The position numbers were made by a program, and so were the translations under genes. Positions 50,617 through 59,432 of a stretch of DNA of 64,000 bases are shown piece after piece. The DNA comes from Asaia astilbis JCM 15831. GTDB taxonomy: Bacteria > Pseudomonadota > Alphaproteobacteria > Acetobacterales > Acetobacteraceae. Within the stretch, counting starts at the first letter, position 1. Every line of letters starts with the position of its first letter. The notes below the pieces were generated by a model. The model was given only the letters and a program-made list of their open reading frames with translations. It was not told the origin of the DNA and did not search any database. The DNA is taken from assembly GCF_000613845.1 (NCBI RefSeq), contig NZ_BAJT01000005.1:62001-126000 (forward strand), written 5' to 3'.

Positions 50617-51825
50617 TTGTTGAATCGATCGATCACGGGACGCTCCCACGGCCAGAAGCTTCAGGCAGATGGCGCCGCCTTTCTGGGTCTGTCCCTTGTT
50701 TGCGGCCTTGCAGGTGGTTTTCTGGGAGCGATTTCTCCGGCTCTCAGCCCTTTTCATGCTTTGAGCCACGGGCTCCTTCTGGACCTGTACGTTCTTATCC
50801 CGGCATTTCTGGGTGGGATGGGGCGTCTGGTCCTTCCCGGTGAGCTGACGACGACACCGAGTCTGATGGCGCGGTTCGATCGTTTTGCCTTCCTCTCCCT
50901 GCTCCTTGGCGCCTTCTTCGCGGTTTCAGGGGCCTGGGAGCCGCGCGTGTTCATCGGATCTCTCGCGCTCTGGTGCGCTGGCACGACCCTTCTTGCGCTC
51001 TCAACCATCGTCAAATGTCTCGAGTGCCGCGTCGTTCGGTTTCGGGATCTCTCCCCGTTTACCTGGTCGCAGCTCCTCGCTTCACTCGGCCTGATCGTTG
51101 TGACACCCGTCCTTCTGGCTGGTCTGGTTCATGATCTTGCTGCGGGTCATGCAAGCTTTTCCACGGTGCAGTATTGGCTCGGCAGGATCCAGATTCCCGT
51201 TCTGGCCCTTGTGATCCAGCTCGCTCTGGGCGCGATTGCCAATCTGGTGTCGTTCCATTCGACACGTCTCAAGATTTCCTTGCCGCTGTTCCTCGCAGTT
51301 CCCAGCCTCGGGGTCCCGGTGGTCTGGGCCCATGGCATCACCGTGCCGGGTCTCGATGACGCATGGGTGCTCGCTCTGGGCGTGGCACTCCCGAGTTCCG
51401 GTGTCATGGCGATGATCTGTGCGGCGCTCTGGCGTCGTCACTACGAATTGACTGCAGCGCTCTCCTGGAGCTTCCCGGCGTTGCTTCTGCTCTCGGCAGG
51501 CTGGGTGCTGAGCCTGTTTCCCGTCCATCCGGCGGCCTTTCATTCGGCAATGCTGTTTGGCGCCGTCTTCGCCCTGTTTGGCTGCTATTACCGCTGGCAG
51601 GAGCAGTTTCCTGCGCTCGCCGTGCCTCATTGGCTGGGACGGGTCCATCTTGTCGCGATGGGGGTTTCCGTCCTTGCCATGATGCCCTTTCTGCCGCTGC
51701 TGCGTTATGGCGGTGAGTTCGGGATGATTGTCTCGCTTTTCTGCGTCGCGGTGCTGGGAGCAAGGATGCTCGCCCCGAGGCAGGTTGCTGCCTCTGAGGC
51801 TGTCGCGAAAGCCGATTTCTCATGA
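50617..51825 (+). CDS. Degenerate heme-copper oxidase subunit I homologue (CtaD-like, no binuclear centre)
   Basis: From the TTG at 50617 (AGGA 7 bases upstream) the protein is 402 residues with about 11-12 hydrophobic segments and no frame break. It aligns with cytochrome oxidase subunit I through SHGLLLDLYVLIPAFLGGMG (helix II), the ALSTIVKCLECR stretch, TPVLLAGLVHDLAAGH (helix V), VPVVWAHGITVPG (helix VII), VALPSSGVMAMICAALW (helix VIII) and AAFHSAMLFGAVFALFGCYY (helix X). The two low-spin heme ligands are kept: His51 and His309. The high-spin heme His is Ala307, helix VI GHPEVY reads GRIQIP, the helix VII His-His is His239-Gly, and the helix VIII Lys is lost. It cannot reduce oxygen. It precedes ctaB with a 4-base overlap. 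Confidence 0.8.
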   Translation: MLNRSITGRSHGQKLQADGAAFLGLSLVCGLAGGFLGAISPALSPFHALSHGLLLDLYVLIPAFLGGMGRLVLPGELTTTPSLMARFDRFAFLSLLLGAFFAVSGAWEPRVFIGSLALWCAGTTLLALSTIVKCLECRVVRFRDLSPFTWSQLLASLGLIVVTPVLLAGLVHDLAAGHASFSTVQYWLGRIQIPVLALVIQLALGAIANLVSFHSTRLKISLPLFLAVPSLGVPVVWAHGITVPGLDDAWVLALGVALPSSGVMAMICAALWRRHYELTAALSWSFPALLLLSAGWVLSLFPVHPAAFHSAMLFGAVFALFGCYYRWQEQFPALAVPHWLGRVHLVAMGVSVLAMMPFLPLLRYGGEFGMIVSLFCVAVLGARMLAPRQVAASEAVAKADFS

Positions 51826-52763
51826 GTGCCTCCCAGTCTTTGCCGGTGGCTGAAAGTCGTTTCGACAAGGAAGAGGGGGCGACACTCAAGGACTGGCTGG
51901 CGCTTCTCAAGCCCCGCGTCATTTCGCTGGTCGTCTTTACCGGTGTGGCTGGGATGGCTGTCGCACCGCAATGGCCGTCCGTGCCTCTGGGTCTCATCGA
52001 TATGCTGTGTATCTGTGTTGGGGCCGGCGCAGCGGGCGCCATCAATATGTGGTACGATCGCGATATCGACGCGATCATGAAGCGCACGTCGGTTCGTCCT
52101 ATTCCTGACTCGCGCATGGATGCCGACGGTGCTCTGATCTACGGCATTGTCCTATCTGTGGCGTCGGTTGCGCTGCTCTGGCTGGCGAGCAATGCGCTGG
52201 CGGCTGGCATTCTGGCGTTTTCGATCTTCTTTTACGCTGTCATCTATACGATGTGGCTTAAGCGCAGCACGCCCCAGAATATCGTTATCGGGGGGGCTGC
52301 TGGTGCGTTTCCCCCCATGATCGGCTGGGCTGCTGCGACAGGCTCAATGAGCGTTTTGCCGGTTGTCATGTTTGCGATCGTCTTCCTGTGGACGCCGCCT
52401 CATTTCTGGTCGCTCTCGCTCTACGCGTGTAAGGACTACACCAAGGCGGGCATTCCGATGCTGCCTGTGGTCAAAGGGGCGCGCCACACGCGCTGGAATA
52501 TCTTCGTTTACACGCTGATCTTGCTGGCGGTCTCGCTCGTTCCGTCTTTCCTGAATTTGTGCAGCAAGACCTACACGATTAGCGCCACGGTGCTCGGGCT
52601 CGGTTTTGTGGGTTTTGCCTTGCGTGTCCTGTTCGACCGTCAGGATGAAACGGGCGTGAGCCTTACCGCCGATAAGCCTGCGCGTCATGCGTTTCGCTAT
52701 TCGCTGGCCTACCTGTTCTTTCTGTTTTCCGCCCTGCTGATCGACCGGGTGCTCTTCGCATGA
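51822..52763 (+). CDS. ctaB: Protoheme IX farnesyltransferase (heme O synthase)
   Basis: CtaB/CyoE attaches a farnesyl group to heme B, giving heme O for terminal oxidases. The 313-residue protein has the UbiA-type prenyltransferase motif NMWYDRDIDAIMKRT, the second Asp-rich region near KDYTKAGIPMLP, and about nine hydrophobic segments. The start overlaps the CtaD-like gene (ATGA) and the end overlaps a micro-ORF (ATGA). In acetic acid bacteria heme O serves the bo3 ubiquinol oxidase, so this gene would stay essential even without an aa3 oxidase. All active-site residues I can identify are intact, unlike its upstream partner. Confidence 0.94.
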   Translation: MSASQSLPVAESRFDKEEGATLKDWLALLKPRVISLVVFTGVAGMAVAPQWPSVPLGLIDMLCICVGAGAAGAINMWYDRDIDAIMKRTSVRPIPDSRMDADGALIYGIVLSVASVALLWLASNALAAGILAFSIFFYAVIYTMWLKRSTPQNIVIGGAAGAFPPMIGWAAATGSMSVLPVVMFAIVFLWTPPHFWSLSLYACKDYTKAGIPMLPVVKGARHTRWNIFVYTLILLAVSLVPSFLNLCSKTYTISATVLGLGFVGFALRVLFDRQDETGVSLTADKPARHAFRYSLAYLFFLFSALLIDRVLFA

Positions 52764-52870
52764 AGAAGGGACTTGCCTTGACTCGACGTCAGGAGCGCAT
52801 CCTTGGCCTGCTGGGAGGACTCTCCCTCGTCATGGTCTCGCTGTTTGCCCTGACGTATCTGCGCCTCTAG
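52760..52870 (+). CDS. CoxF-like micro-protein (36 residues)
   Basis: The ORF starts with an ATG overlapping the ctaB stop (ATGA) and ends at TAG 52868-52870. It has a basic N-terminus (MKKGLALTRRQERI), then one membrane segment (about 15-33, LGLLGGLSLVMVSLFALTY) and ends LRL. Small one-pass proteins of this shape (CoxF), or the start of CtaG/Cox11, follow ctaB in alphaproteobacterial cytochrome c oxidase operons. The copper-binding part of CtaG is absent. It fits the view that this operon is a reduced aa3-oxidase operon. Confidence 0.6.
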   Translation: MKKGLALTRRQERILGLLGGLSLVMVSLFALTYLRL

Positions 52871-53172
52871 AACGCGGCTCAGACGAGGGCCCCTCGCATC
52901 TTCAAGGTGATGGGGTGTGAGGGACGTTCGCCGATATGCGTCTGGGAGCTGATCAGAACGTGCCCCGTTGCGGCATTTCTCGCTAAAATGACCGTGCGAC
53001 GTTCGAATGAGGACGAGAGGCGCTATCGATGTGGCGGCTGGTCGGGTTTGACACGGCCATAAGCTTGCGACGAGTGGTCTGGAGAGGGGCTATCGCGTCA
53101 TGCGGCGAAGCGCCTTCCTAAAACCGGACATGAACAGCTCGTCTGAGAGTGCCTACCTTGCCGTTTTGCTGT
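52871..53172. other. Intergenic stretch without recognised genes
   Basis: Between the CoxF-like ORF and the hairpin at 53173 I find no ORF with a plausible start and family pattern, no tRNA and no clear terminator. It may hold decayed oxidase-operon sequence (ctaG, ctaE would be expected here in a complete operon), but translated fragments do not support that. Confidence 0.5.
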
Positions 53173-53206
53173 TTTGAAGGAGAGCCCAGATGGCCTCTCC
53201 TTCAAA
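53173..53206. terminator. 12-bp perfect hairpin after the Tim44-like gene
   Basis: TTTGAAGGAGAG (53173-53184) and CTCTCCTTCAAA (53195-53206) pair perfectly around a 10-base loop, ending 8 bases past the stop of the minus-strand Tim44-like gene. The stem alone is strong; T-runs on either side are short (TTTT before it on the plus strand). Confidence 0.6.
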
Positions 53207-53213
53207 TGCGTTC

Positions 53214-54122
53214 TCAGCCGACCTGCTGGATCGCAGAGAGGATCCAGTTGCCACGGCCATCGGCCCGGACATAGGTCCAGAGTTCCGTCACGACCTGACG
53301 TTCCGTCTTGCTTCCATCGATGACATTACCAAAGGAGTCCGTGGTGACGTCATAGAGCGAGTACTGCATGGCGACAGTCGCATAGGTCATGGAACCTTCG
53401 CGCCAGGCTTCCGAGAGATCGCCGCGCATGAACTGCACGTCGGAGACGATATTGCGTGCGCCACGGCTCGCATAATCGGCCAGCTGCTCGTTGAAATACG
53501 AGACCATCTCAGGCGTGGCCATGCTCGACAGGGCCCGCATGTTCTGCGCGCTCCAGGCGGCCTGAATATCCTGCAAAAGCTGCTGGAAATTCTGATAGTC
53601 GTTATTGTTCAGCGTGACATTGGCTGTCCCGGCACCACCCGAAAAAGCGGGGGGCTGATTGGAGGCCGATCCGCCATTACGGCGATTGCCGAGCCAGCGC
53701 AGAACCATCACGATGATAAAACCGAAAATTGCGATCTGGAACAGAAACCCGATAAACGAGGTGAATCCGCCGCCCATGCCGCCAAAGAAGCCGTGTCCCG
53801 ACAGCATGCCGAAGAGACCGGCACCGAGCAGGCCACCAGCGAAGCCGGTCAGGAAGGGACGGCGCTGGGCGAAGCTGGAAGGCTGATTCATCGGGCGGGA
53901 GAAGGGCGCGTTCATCCCAGGCGACGGAGAGCTAGGCGCATAGCTGCGTTCCATCGGACGCGCCTGATACGGGGCCGTCTGCGTCATGGGAGGCGGTGAA
54001 TAGGTACGGCTCCCACGGCTTCCCATGGAACGCCCGCCGCCTGGCCGGGCATCGGCAGGCGAAGCCAGAAGCGGGGCCAAAGCCAGAAGCAGCAGAGAGG
54101 CACGAATAAGGGGGCGGGACAT
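53214..54122 (-). CDS. Tim44-like domain protein with signal peptide/anchor
   Basis: The ATG at 54122 has AAGGAG 6 bases upstream and gives 302 residues. A signal sequence (about 1-25, ending SPADA) is followed by a Gly/Ser/Pro/Met-rich region, a Gly- and Phe-rich membrane segment pair (about 90-145) and the Tim44-like domain (about 185-302: DYQNFQQLLQDIQAAWSAQNMRALSSMATPEMVSYFNEQL). In mitochondria Tim44 tethers Hsp70 to the translocase; bacterial proteins of this kind are membrane proteins of unclear function. It ends transcription with pmbA and the M16 peptidase upstream. Confidence 0.85.
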   Translation of the reverse strand: MSRPLIRASLLLLALAPLLASPADARPGGGRSMGSRGSRTYSPPPMTQTAPYQARPMERSYAPSSPSPGMNAPFSRPMNQPSSFAQRRPFLTGFAGGLLGAGLFGMLSGHGFFGGMGGGFTSFIGFLFQIAIFGFIIVMVLRWLGNRRNGGSASNQPPAFSGGAGTANVTLNNNDYQNFQQLLQDIQAAWSAQNMRALSSMATPEMVSYFNEQLADYASRGARNIVSDVQFMRGDLSEAWREGSMTYATVAMQYSLYDVTTDSFGNVIDGSKTERQVVTELWTYVRADGRGNWILSAIQQVG

Positions 54123-54180
54123 GAAAACTCCTTGTAAGGGCGTCACCAGTTCAGACGGTGGCATCTGAGCGAAGGGTGGC

Positions 54181-55521
54181 TCAGCTTCCTGCAACGCTCA
54201 TTGTGTCAATTCTGAGTGTCGGTGCATCAACGCCGTGACGGTATTCGAGATCATCTGCCGCACGCAAAGAAGCGAACATATCGATCAGATTACCGGCAAT
54301 GGTCAGTTCGGCTACGGGCTCGGCCAGCTCGCCGTTGCGGATCATGAAGCCGGATGCGCCTCGGCTGTAGTCACCTGTAAGGCCGTTGATCGACGATCCC
54401 ATCATCTCGGTGACATAGATCCCCTCGGAGATATCGGAGAGGAGCGCCTCGCGCGAGCCGATGCCACCCGTGAGGAAGAAATTGCTGACCGAAGGGGAGG
54501 GCGGTCCGCCGACGCCGCGTGAGGCGCGGCCGTTATTGCTCAGATTAAGCTGCTTTGCAGAGCGGCTATCCAGAATCCAGTCCTGCAACACACCTTCCTG
54601 AACGAACGCAAACGGGGACGGCAGAAAGCCTTCAGCGTCGAAAGGCTTCGAGCGCAGGCCGCGACGACGGGTGGGGTCGTCGATCACGCTGAGGGCTGCG
54701 GGAAGGATGCGCTTGCCTTTGTGCGCGGAGAGGAACGACGTGCCCCGTGCGATGGAGGCCCCGTTGATCGCTCCCGCCAGATGGCCCAGCAGACTCCCTG
54801 ACACGCGGCGATCGAACACAACCGGGAAGGTGCCGGTACGGGGTTTGACGGGGTTCATGCGGGCAAGGACGCGCTCCGCAGCTTCTCGACCGAGGCTTTC
54901 GGCACTCTCGAGATCGGAGAGGTGGCGTGCAGAATGGCCCGCATAATCGCGCTGCATCGTCGGGCCATCGCCCGCCAGCACGCTGATCCCGTGGCTGTGG
55001 CTGGTCTGGGTATAATGGCCGGAAAAACCACTGCTCTCGGCGAGAGCGATATCGACCTTGCCATAGCTGGCAGAGGCGCCGTTGCTGTTGGTGATGCCTG
55101 GAAAGGCGAGGGCGATCTCTTCTGCCTCGCGGGCGCGCTGCAACAGGGTCTCGAGGCTTGGCGCCGTGTCAGGATCGACCAGATCGAGCGCCGCGATATC
55201 GTAGATCCCCTGTCTGGCGGGATCGACCTGACTGGTAAAGGCGTCTTCTGGCACGACATGCGCCATGGCAACAGCCTGTTCCGCGAGCGCAGCAAAGCGG
55301 CTGGGTTCGAGCGCTGTGGCCGAGACACTGGCGGCACGGTTACCGATAAAGACGCGCAGACCGAGCTGGATGGTTTCCGAATGTTCGAGCCCTTCAGGCA
55401 CGCCGCGACGACACATGGCCGAAACCGACCGCGAGGCGACAAAAAGGGCGTCGGCCCGATCCGCTCCAGCGCGCTTCGCCGCTTCGATCAGTTGAGTGAG
55501 GCGTTCCTGATCCTTGCTCAT
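54181..55521 (-). CDS. pmbA: TldD/PmbA family metalloprotease subunit PmbA (TldE)
   Basis: PmbA (TldE) works with TldD as a heterodimeric protease that matures modified peptides and degrades CcdA antitoxin in E. coli. The 446-residue protein has the N-terminal domain with LGLRVFIGNRAASVSAT, the central GTFPVVFDRRVSGSLLGHLAGAINGASIARG and the C-terminal SNFFLTGG and GSSINGLTGDYSRGASGFMIRNGE. It lacks the TldD HExxxH motif, as expected. No tldD is in the window. It overlaps the M16 gene by 4 bases. Confidence 0.93.
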   Translation of the reverse strand: MSKDQERLTQLIEAAKRAGADRADALFVASRSVSAMCRRGVPEGLEHSETIQLGLRVFIGNRAASVSATALEPSRFAALAEQAVAMAHVVPEDAFTSQVDPARQGIYDIAALDLVDPDTAPSLETLLQRAREAEEIALAFPGITNSNGASASYGKVDIALAESSGFSGHYTQTSHSHGISVLAGDGPTMQRDYAGHSARHLSDLESAESLGREAAERVLARMNPVKPRTGTFPVVFDRRVSGSLLGHLAGAINGASIARGTSFLSAHKGKRILPAALSVIDDPTRRRGLRSKPFDAEGFLPSPFAFVQEGVLQDWILDSRSAKQLNLSNNGRASRGVGGPPSPSVSNFFLTGGIGSREALLSDISEGIYVTEMMGSSINGLTGDYSRGASGFMIRNGELAEPVAELTIAGNLIDMFASLRAADDLEYRHGVDAPTLRIDTMSVAGS

Positions 55522-56783
55522 GCAACAAGCCTCTGGCTGATGGCGTCGAAAGACGGAATGGAGCCGACAGGCCCGATCGTGGCCAGCGTCGGGCGGGCAC
55601 GGAACAGGGTCTCTGCGGCGCGGATCATGGCAGCCTCATCGACAGCCTCGATCTTGGCGACGGTTTCGCTCGTATCGATGATGCGCCCGAAAAGCTGCAT
55701 CTGCCGGGCGATCTGCTCGCAGCGACTTCCGGTGCTCTCAAGGGACATCAGCAGAGACGATTTCACCTGAGCGCGCGCACGGGCGATCTCCTCAGCGCTG
55801 ATCCCGTCGGAAATGCGACGAAGTTCGTCGAGGAGGACCGGCACGAGTTCGGCTGCTTCCTGCTCGCCCGTTCCTGCATAGATGCCAAACAGCCCGCTAT
55901 CGAGGAAGGGCAGGGCGAAGGAATAGACCGAGTAGACCAGCCCGCGCTTTTCCCGGATTTCCTGAAACAGGCGCGAGGACATGCCGCCGCCGAGCACGGT
56001 CGAGAGCAGCATGACTGCGTGATAGGCCGGGTCGTTATAGCTCACCGAAGGAAAGCCGAGCACGAGATGAGCCTGATCGAGCTCACGGGATTCGCGATGC
56101 TCTCCCCCGAGATAGGTGCAGCCCGAACGCGCAGGAGGCTGATGGTCCGGCAGATCGCGGAAATGCTCCTGCACCAGATCGAGCACCTGATCGTGATGCA
56201 GATTGCCCGCAGCGGCAATCACCATATTGCGTGTCGTATAATGCGTCTGCATGTAGCGCATCATGGTGTCGCGCTTCATCGAGGCGATGAGAGACTCTGT
56301 GCCAAGCGTGGGGCGGCCCATGGGCTGGTCGCGAAACGCCGTTTCCTGAAAATTGTCGAAAATGATGTCGTCAGGCGTGTCGTTGGCCTGACCGATCTCC
56401 TGCAGGATGACCCCGCGCTCACGCTCAACTTCCTGCTCAAGAAAAGTGCTGTGCGTCAGGATATCGCCGATGATATCGACGCCGAGCGGCAGATCTTCCT
56501 TGAGCAGCTTGACGTAATAGGCCGTCTGCTCGCGTGCCGTGTAGGCGTTGATATGGCCGCCGACATTCTCGATTTCTTCGGCAATGCGCGCGGCACTGCG
56601 GCGCTGCGTGCCCTTGAAGGCCATATGCTCGAGAAAATGCGAGACGCCGTTCTCTTCAGCGCTTTCATTGCGGGTTCCCGTGGCGACATAGGCACCGAAC
56701 GAAACGGTTTCGACGCGCTCCATTCTCTCGGTGACGACGGTAAGGCCGTTGGGCAGTGTGGTGACGGTGATCGGATCTGTCAT
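55518..56783 (-). CDS. M16 family zinc peptidase (mitochondrial processing peptidase-like)
   Basis: The 421-residue protein has the inverted zinc motif HFLEH (His49, Glu52, His53) and the downstream Glu in EVERERGVILQEIGQ, as in active PqqL/MPP-beta-type enzymes. LDQAHLVLGFPSVSYNDPAYHAVMLLSTVLGGGMSSRLFQEIREKRGLVYSVYSF is the conserved C-terminal-half block (given here only as positions about 245-300: key residues G, R, L, K, R, G, L, Y). It is close to the mitochondrial processing peptidase beta subunit. The ATG at 56783 starts MTDPITVTTLPNGL; an upstream extension is unlikely. ATGA overlap with pmbA. Confidence 0.92.
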   Translation of the reverse strand: MTDPITVTTLPNGLTVVTERMERVETVSFGAYVATGTRNESAEENGVSHFLEHMAFKGTQRRSAARIAEEIENVGGHINAYTAREQTAYYVKLLKEDLPLGVDIIGDILTHSTFLEQEVERERGVILQEIGQANDTPDDIIFDNFQETAFRDQPMGRPTLGTESLIASMKRDTMMRYMQTHYTTRNMVIAAAGNLHHDQVLDLVQEHFRDLPDHQPPARSGCTYLGGEHRESRELDQAHLVLGFPSVSYNDPAYHAVMLLSTVLGGGMSSRLFQEIREKRGLVYSVYSFALPFLDSGLFGIYAGTGEQEAAELVPVLLDELRRISDGISAEEIARARAQVKSSLLMSLESTGSRCEQIARQMQLFGRIIDTSETVAKIEAVDEAAMIRAAETLFRARPTLATIGPVGSIPSFDAISQRLVA

Positions 56784-56881
56784 CGAGTGGTGATGGTCCT
56801 GAGAACTTAAGAATAAGGGCTGACGCAGACATGGCGCGTCGAGGGGAGGAATCCTAGCCCCCTCGCGCATTCCAGATGGGG

Positions 56882-58288
56882 TCAGCGTGTGTGCTTATGG
56901 TTGCTGACGTGACGTCGCACCGCGTCTTCAATGATGTTCAGCTCATTGGGAAGCGTGTCATAACGCTCTTCGCGCGAGAACAGATCGGCAAGATGCGGGG
57001 GCAGAGCCGGATCTATACCCGTCGCCTTGCGCACGGCATCGGGGAATTTTGCCGGATGGGCGGTGGCCGCAACAATCATTGGAACGCCCGGTTCCTGTCC
57101 CTTTCGCCCTGCGGCGAGGCCAATCGCCGTATGCGGGTCGGCGAGATAGCCAGACCGGTCATGCAGGGCTTTCATCTCGGCGAGCGTTGCCTCGTCATCG
57201 AGCATGAGTGCGCCGAAGCGTTCATTGGCCCGTGTCCACACAGCCTGATCGACCGTCATGCGTCCCGTCTGACGGAAGGTGAGCATCGTGTCACGGCAGG
57301 CTTGCGGGTCACGACCGAGCAGTTCGAAAAGCAGGCGCTCGAAATTCGAGGACACCTGAATATCCATCGAAGGCGAAAGGCTCGGTTCGACAGCGCGCAT
57401 GCTCATGTCGTTGCTGGTCAGGAATCGTGTCAGAATGTCATTGCGGTTCGACCCGATGCAGAGGCGATGCACGGGGAGCCCCATCTGGCTGGTCGCCCAG
57501 GCAGCAAGCACATTGCCGAAATTGCCGGTCGGGACAGCGAACGAGATTTCGCGGTCCGGCGCACCCATCAGCAGGGCAGCGCGCACGTAATAGGGAATCT
57601 GAGCCGCAATACGTGCCCAGTTGATCGAATTGACGGCCGAGAGGGTGACCTCGTCGCGGAACGGCGTGTCGGCAAACATCGCCTTGACCAGATCCTGGCA
57701 GTCATCGAACGTGCCTTCGACGGCGATGTTGAGGATGTTGCCTTCCTTGACCGTCGTCATCTGGCGACGCTGCACGTCGGATGTGCGCCCCATGGGATGA
57801 AGGATCGCCACGGTGAGGTGCGGGCTGCCCCGGAAGGCTTCGATGGCGGCAGACCCCGTATCGCCCGAGGTTGCGCCCACGATCGTGACCCTCTGGTTGC
57901 GCTCGGTCAGCACGTGCTCGAAGAGCTGACCCAGGAGCTGCATCGCCATGTCCTTGAAGGCAAGGGTCGGGCCGTGGAAGAGCTCCATTGAGAACAGGCC
58001 GTTTTCGACTTCGACGACCGGAGCGATGGCCGCGTGAGAGAACCCGGCATAGGCCTTGGCGCAAAGACGCTGAAGGGTCGGCAGGTCGATGCTGCCTTGC
58101 GTGAAGACCGAAAGGATCTTCGCCGAGAGCTCGGGGTAGGAGAGGCTGCGCATCTCGCGCCACTCATCGGGCGTGAACTGCGGCCAGCTCTGCGGCATGT
58201 ACAGCCCGCCATCTTCAGCCAGACCGGCGAGCAGAATGTCTGAGAAAGAGCGCGGCTGCGCGTCGCCGCGTGTGGAGCTGTACTGCAT
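56882..58288 (-). CDS. thrC: Threonine synthase
   Basis: ThrC converts O-phosphohomoserine to threonine with PLP. The Schiff-base lysine is Lys112 in FHGPTLAFKD. VGATSGDTGSAAIEAF and the phosphate-binding VPTGNFGNVLAAW are clear. The 468 residues and the N-terminal QYSSTRGDAQPRSFSDILLAGLAEDGGLYMP match the class used in proteobacteria. It starts at the ATG at 58288 and ends 98 bases before the M16 gene start. Confidence 0.95.
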   Translation of the reverse strand: MQYSSTRGDAQPRSFSDILLAGLAEDGGLYMPQSWPQFTPDEWREMRSLSYPELSAKILSVFTQGSIDLPTLQRLCAKAYAGFSHAAIAPVVEVENGLFSMELFHGPTLAFKDMAMQLLGQLFEHVLTERNQRVTIVGATSGDTGSAAIEAFRGSPHLTVAILHPMGRTSDVQRRQMTTVKEGNILNIAVEGTFDDCQDLVKAMFADTPFRDEVTLSAVNSINWARIAAQIPYYVRAALLMGAPDREISFAVPTGNFGNVLAAWATSQMGLPVHRLCIGSNRNDILTRFLTSNDMSMRAVEPSLSPSMDIQVSSNFERLLFELLGRDPQACRDTMLTFRQTGRMTVDQAVWTRANERFGALMLDDEATLAEMKALHDRSGYLADPHTAIGLAAGRKGQEPGVPMIVAATAHPAKFPDAVRKATGIDPALPPHLADLFSREERYDTLPNELNIIEDAVRRHVSNHKHTR

Positions 58289-58347
58289 GATCGCTTCATG
58301 ATTCAGGGTCGTGAGAGAAGAAAACGGGCGGCAAGAGGGCCATGGTT

Positions 58348-59432
58348 TCAGGGCAGGTCGATACGCAGCAGGGTATGTCCTGCGGGGATGTAGAGTTGCC
58401 CCGATGCGTCATCTGCGCCCTGCGGTTTCACCCAGCCGGGAAGACCTGCCTGGATGAGTTGAGGTGACGAGATCAGGATGTGTGGCAGGCGCTGCGCGTC
58501 GAAGCTCAACACCCGGCCATTTTCGATATCCGTCAGATAAAGCGTCGCCTTGTCGTCGATTGTCACCCCGCCCACGGTGGGGGTGCCGCGCCATTGGGTA
58601 ACGCCTTCCATCATCTCGGATGGTGTCACTTCAGGATCTGTCAGCAGGTCGGTCGAAAGGCGAAAGATCGGGCCGGTCGGTGTCAGCTCATACAGCCATT
58701 TGCCATTCGCCTCGAGGGCGAGGAAAGCAATATCGCGCGTCAGGGGATGCCCACCGGGGCCTGAGATCACTTTATGGTCGATCACAAGAGGCGCATGGCC
58801 GCGCGAGGTCGGATACCCTGCGAAAAAGCGCATGGCCTGATGCTTGCGAGATCGAATACTGTAAGCGAAACGCCGCCTTCGTCAGCGAGATACGCCGTCT
58901 GTCCGTGGACAACGAGGCTCGTAAACCGGCTCGTCTTCGTCACGCCTTCGGAAGGAAGCGGATACTCAGCCAGAACCTTGCCGGAGAGCGGCTCGAGGTG
59001 AATCAGACGGGGCGGGAACGCGCCGCTTGCCTGATCAATGAGCCATAATCCGCCCCGGTCGTCGGTGGACAGGGCGGTCGGGGCGAAGCTGGTTGCACCA
59101 CGTTCGCCTGTATCAATGCCGGACCAATCAGGAAGGAGAGGGACGGTTTCACTCGCGCCCGGTACCAATCTGGCCAGAAAGGGCGTGTCGTCTCCAGCAC
59201 TCTGCTCTCGCAGAAGAATGACGCTTCGATCTGCCAGCGGCACCGCCTGCCGCCAGACAGCCTTGCCGGGAAGGGCAATGGTCTGGGCGATATGCGCTGC
59301 GGGCTTGTCGGCAAGCCACGGGCGCTCATGGGCGGCTTGCGCCGGGGCAGCGTGACCGAGAACGGCCAAGGCTACGGCGACAATCAAGGAGCGTCCCGCG
59401 CTGCGGTGCAGGGTAAGAGGAAAAGCGACCAT
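58348..59432 (-). CDS. Secreted beta-propeller-like protein, MRJP/yellow-type (frame broken)
   Basis: The N-terminus is a signal peptide (about residues 1-33, ending APAQAAH). The chain then has repeated short strands with GGLWLIDQASG, VVHGQTAYLADEGG, VTIDDKATLYLTDIENGRVLSFD and PQGADDASGQLYIPAG, a pattern like the major royal jelly protein/yellow beta-propeller family found in some bacteria. The frame breaks at about 58836: one base restored in ATCAGGCCATGCGC joins SIR to AMRFFAGYPTSRG. Repaired length is about 361. A sugar- or amine-binding role is conceivable but not shown. A 5' extension to 60563 is a shadow. Confidence 0.6.

Noticed and set aside
56876-57991. 371-residue plus-strand ORF opposite thrC
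   Set aside because: Antisense shadow; thrC has all its catalytic motifs on the other strand.
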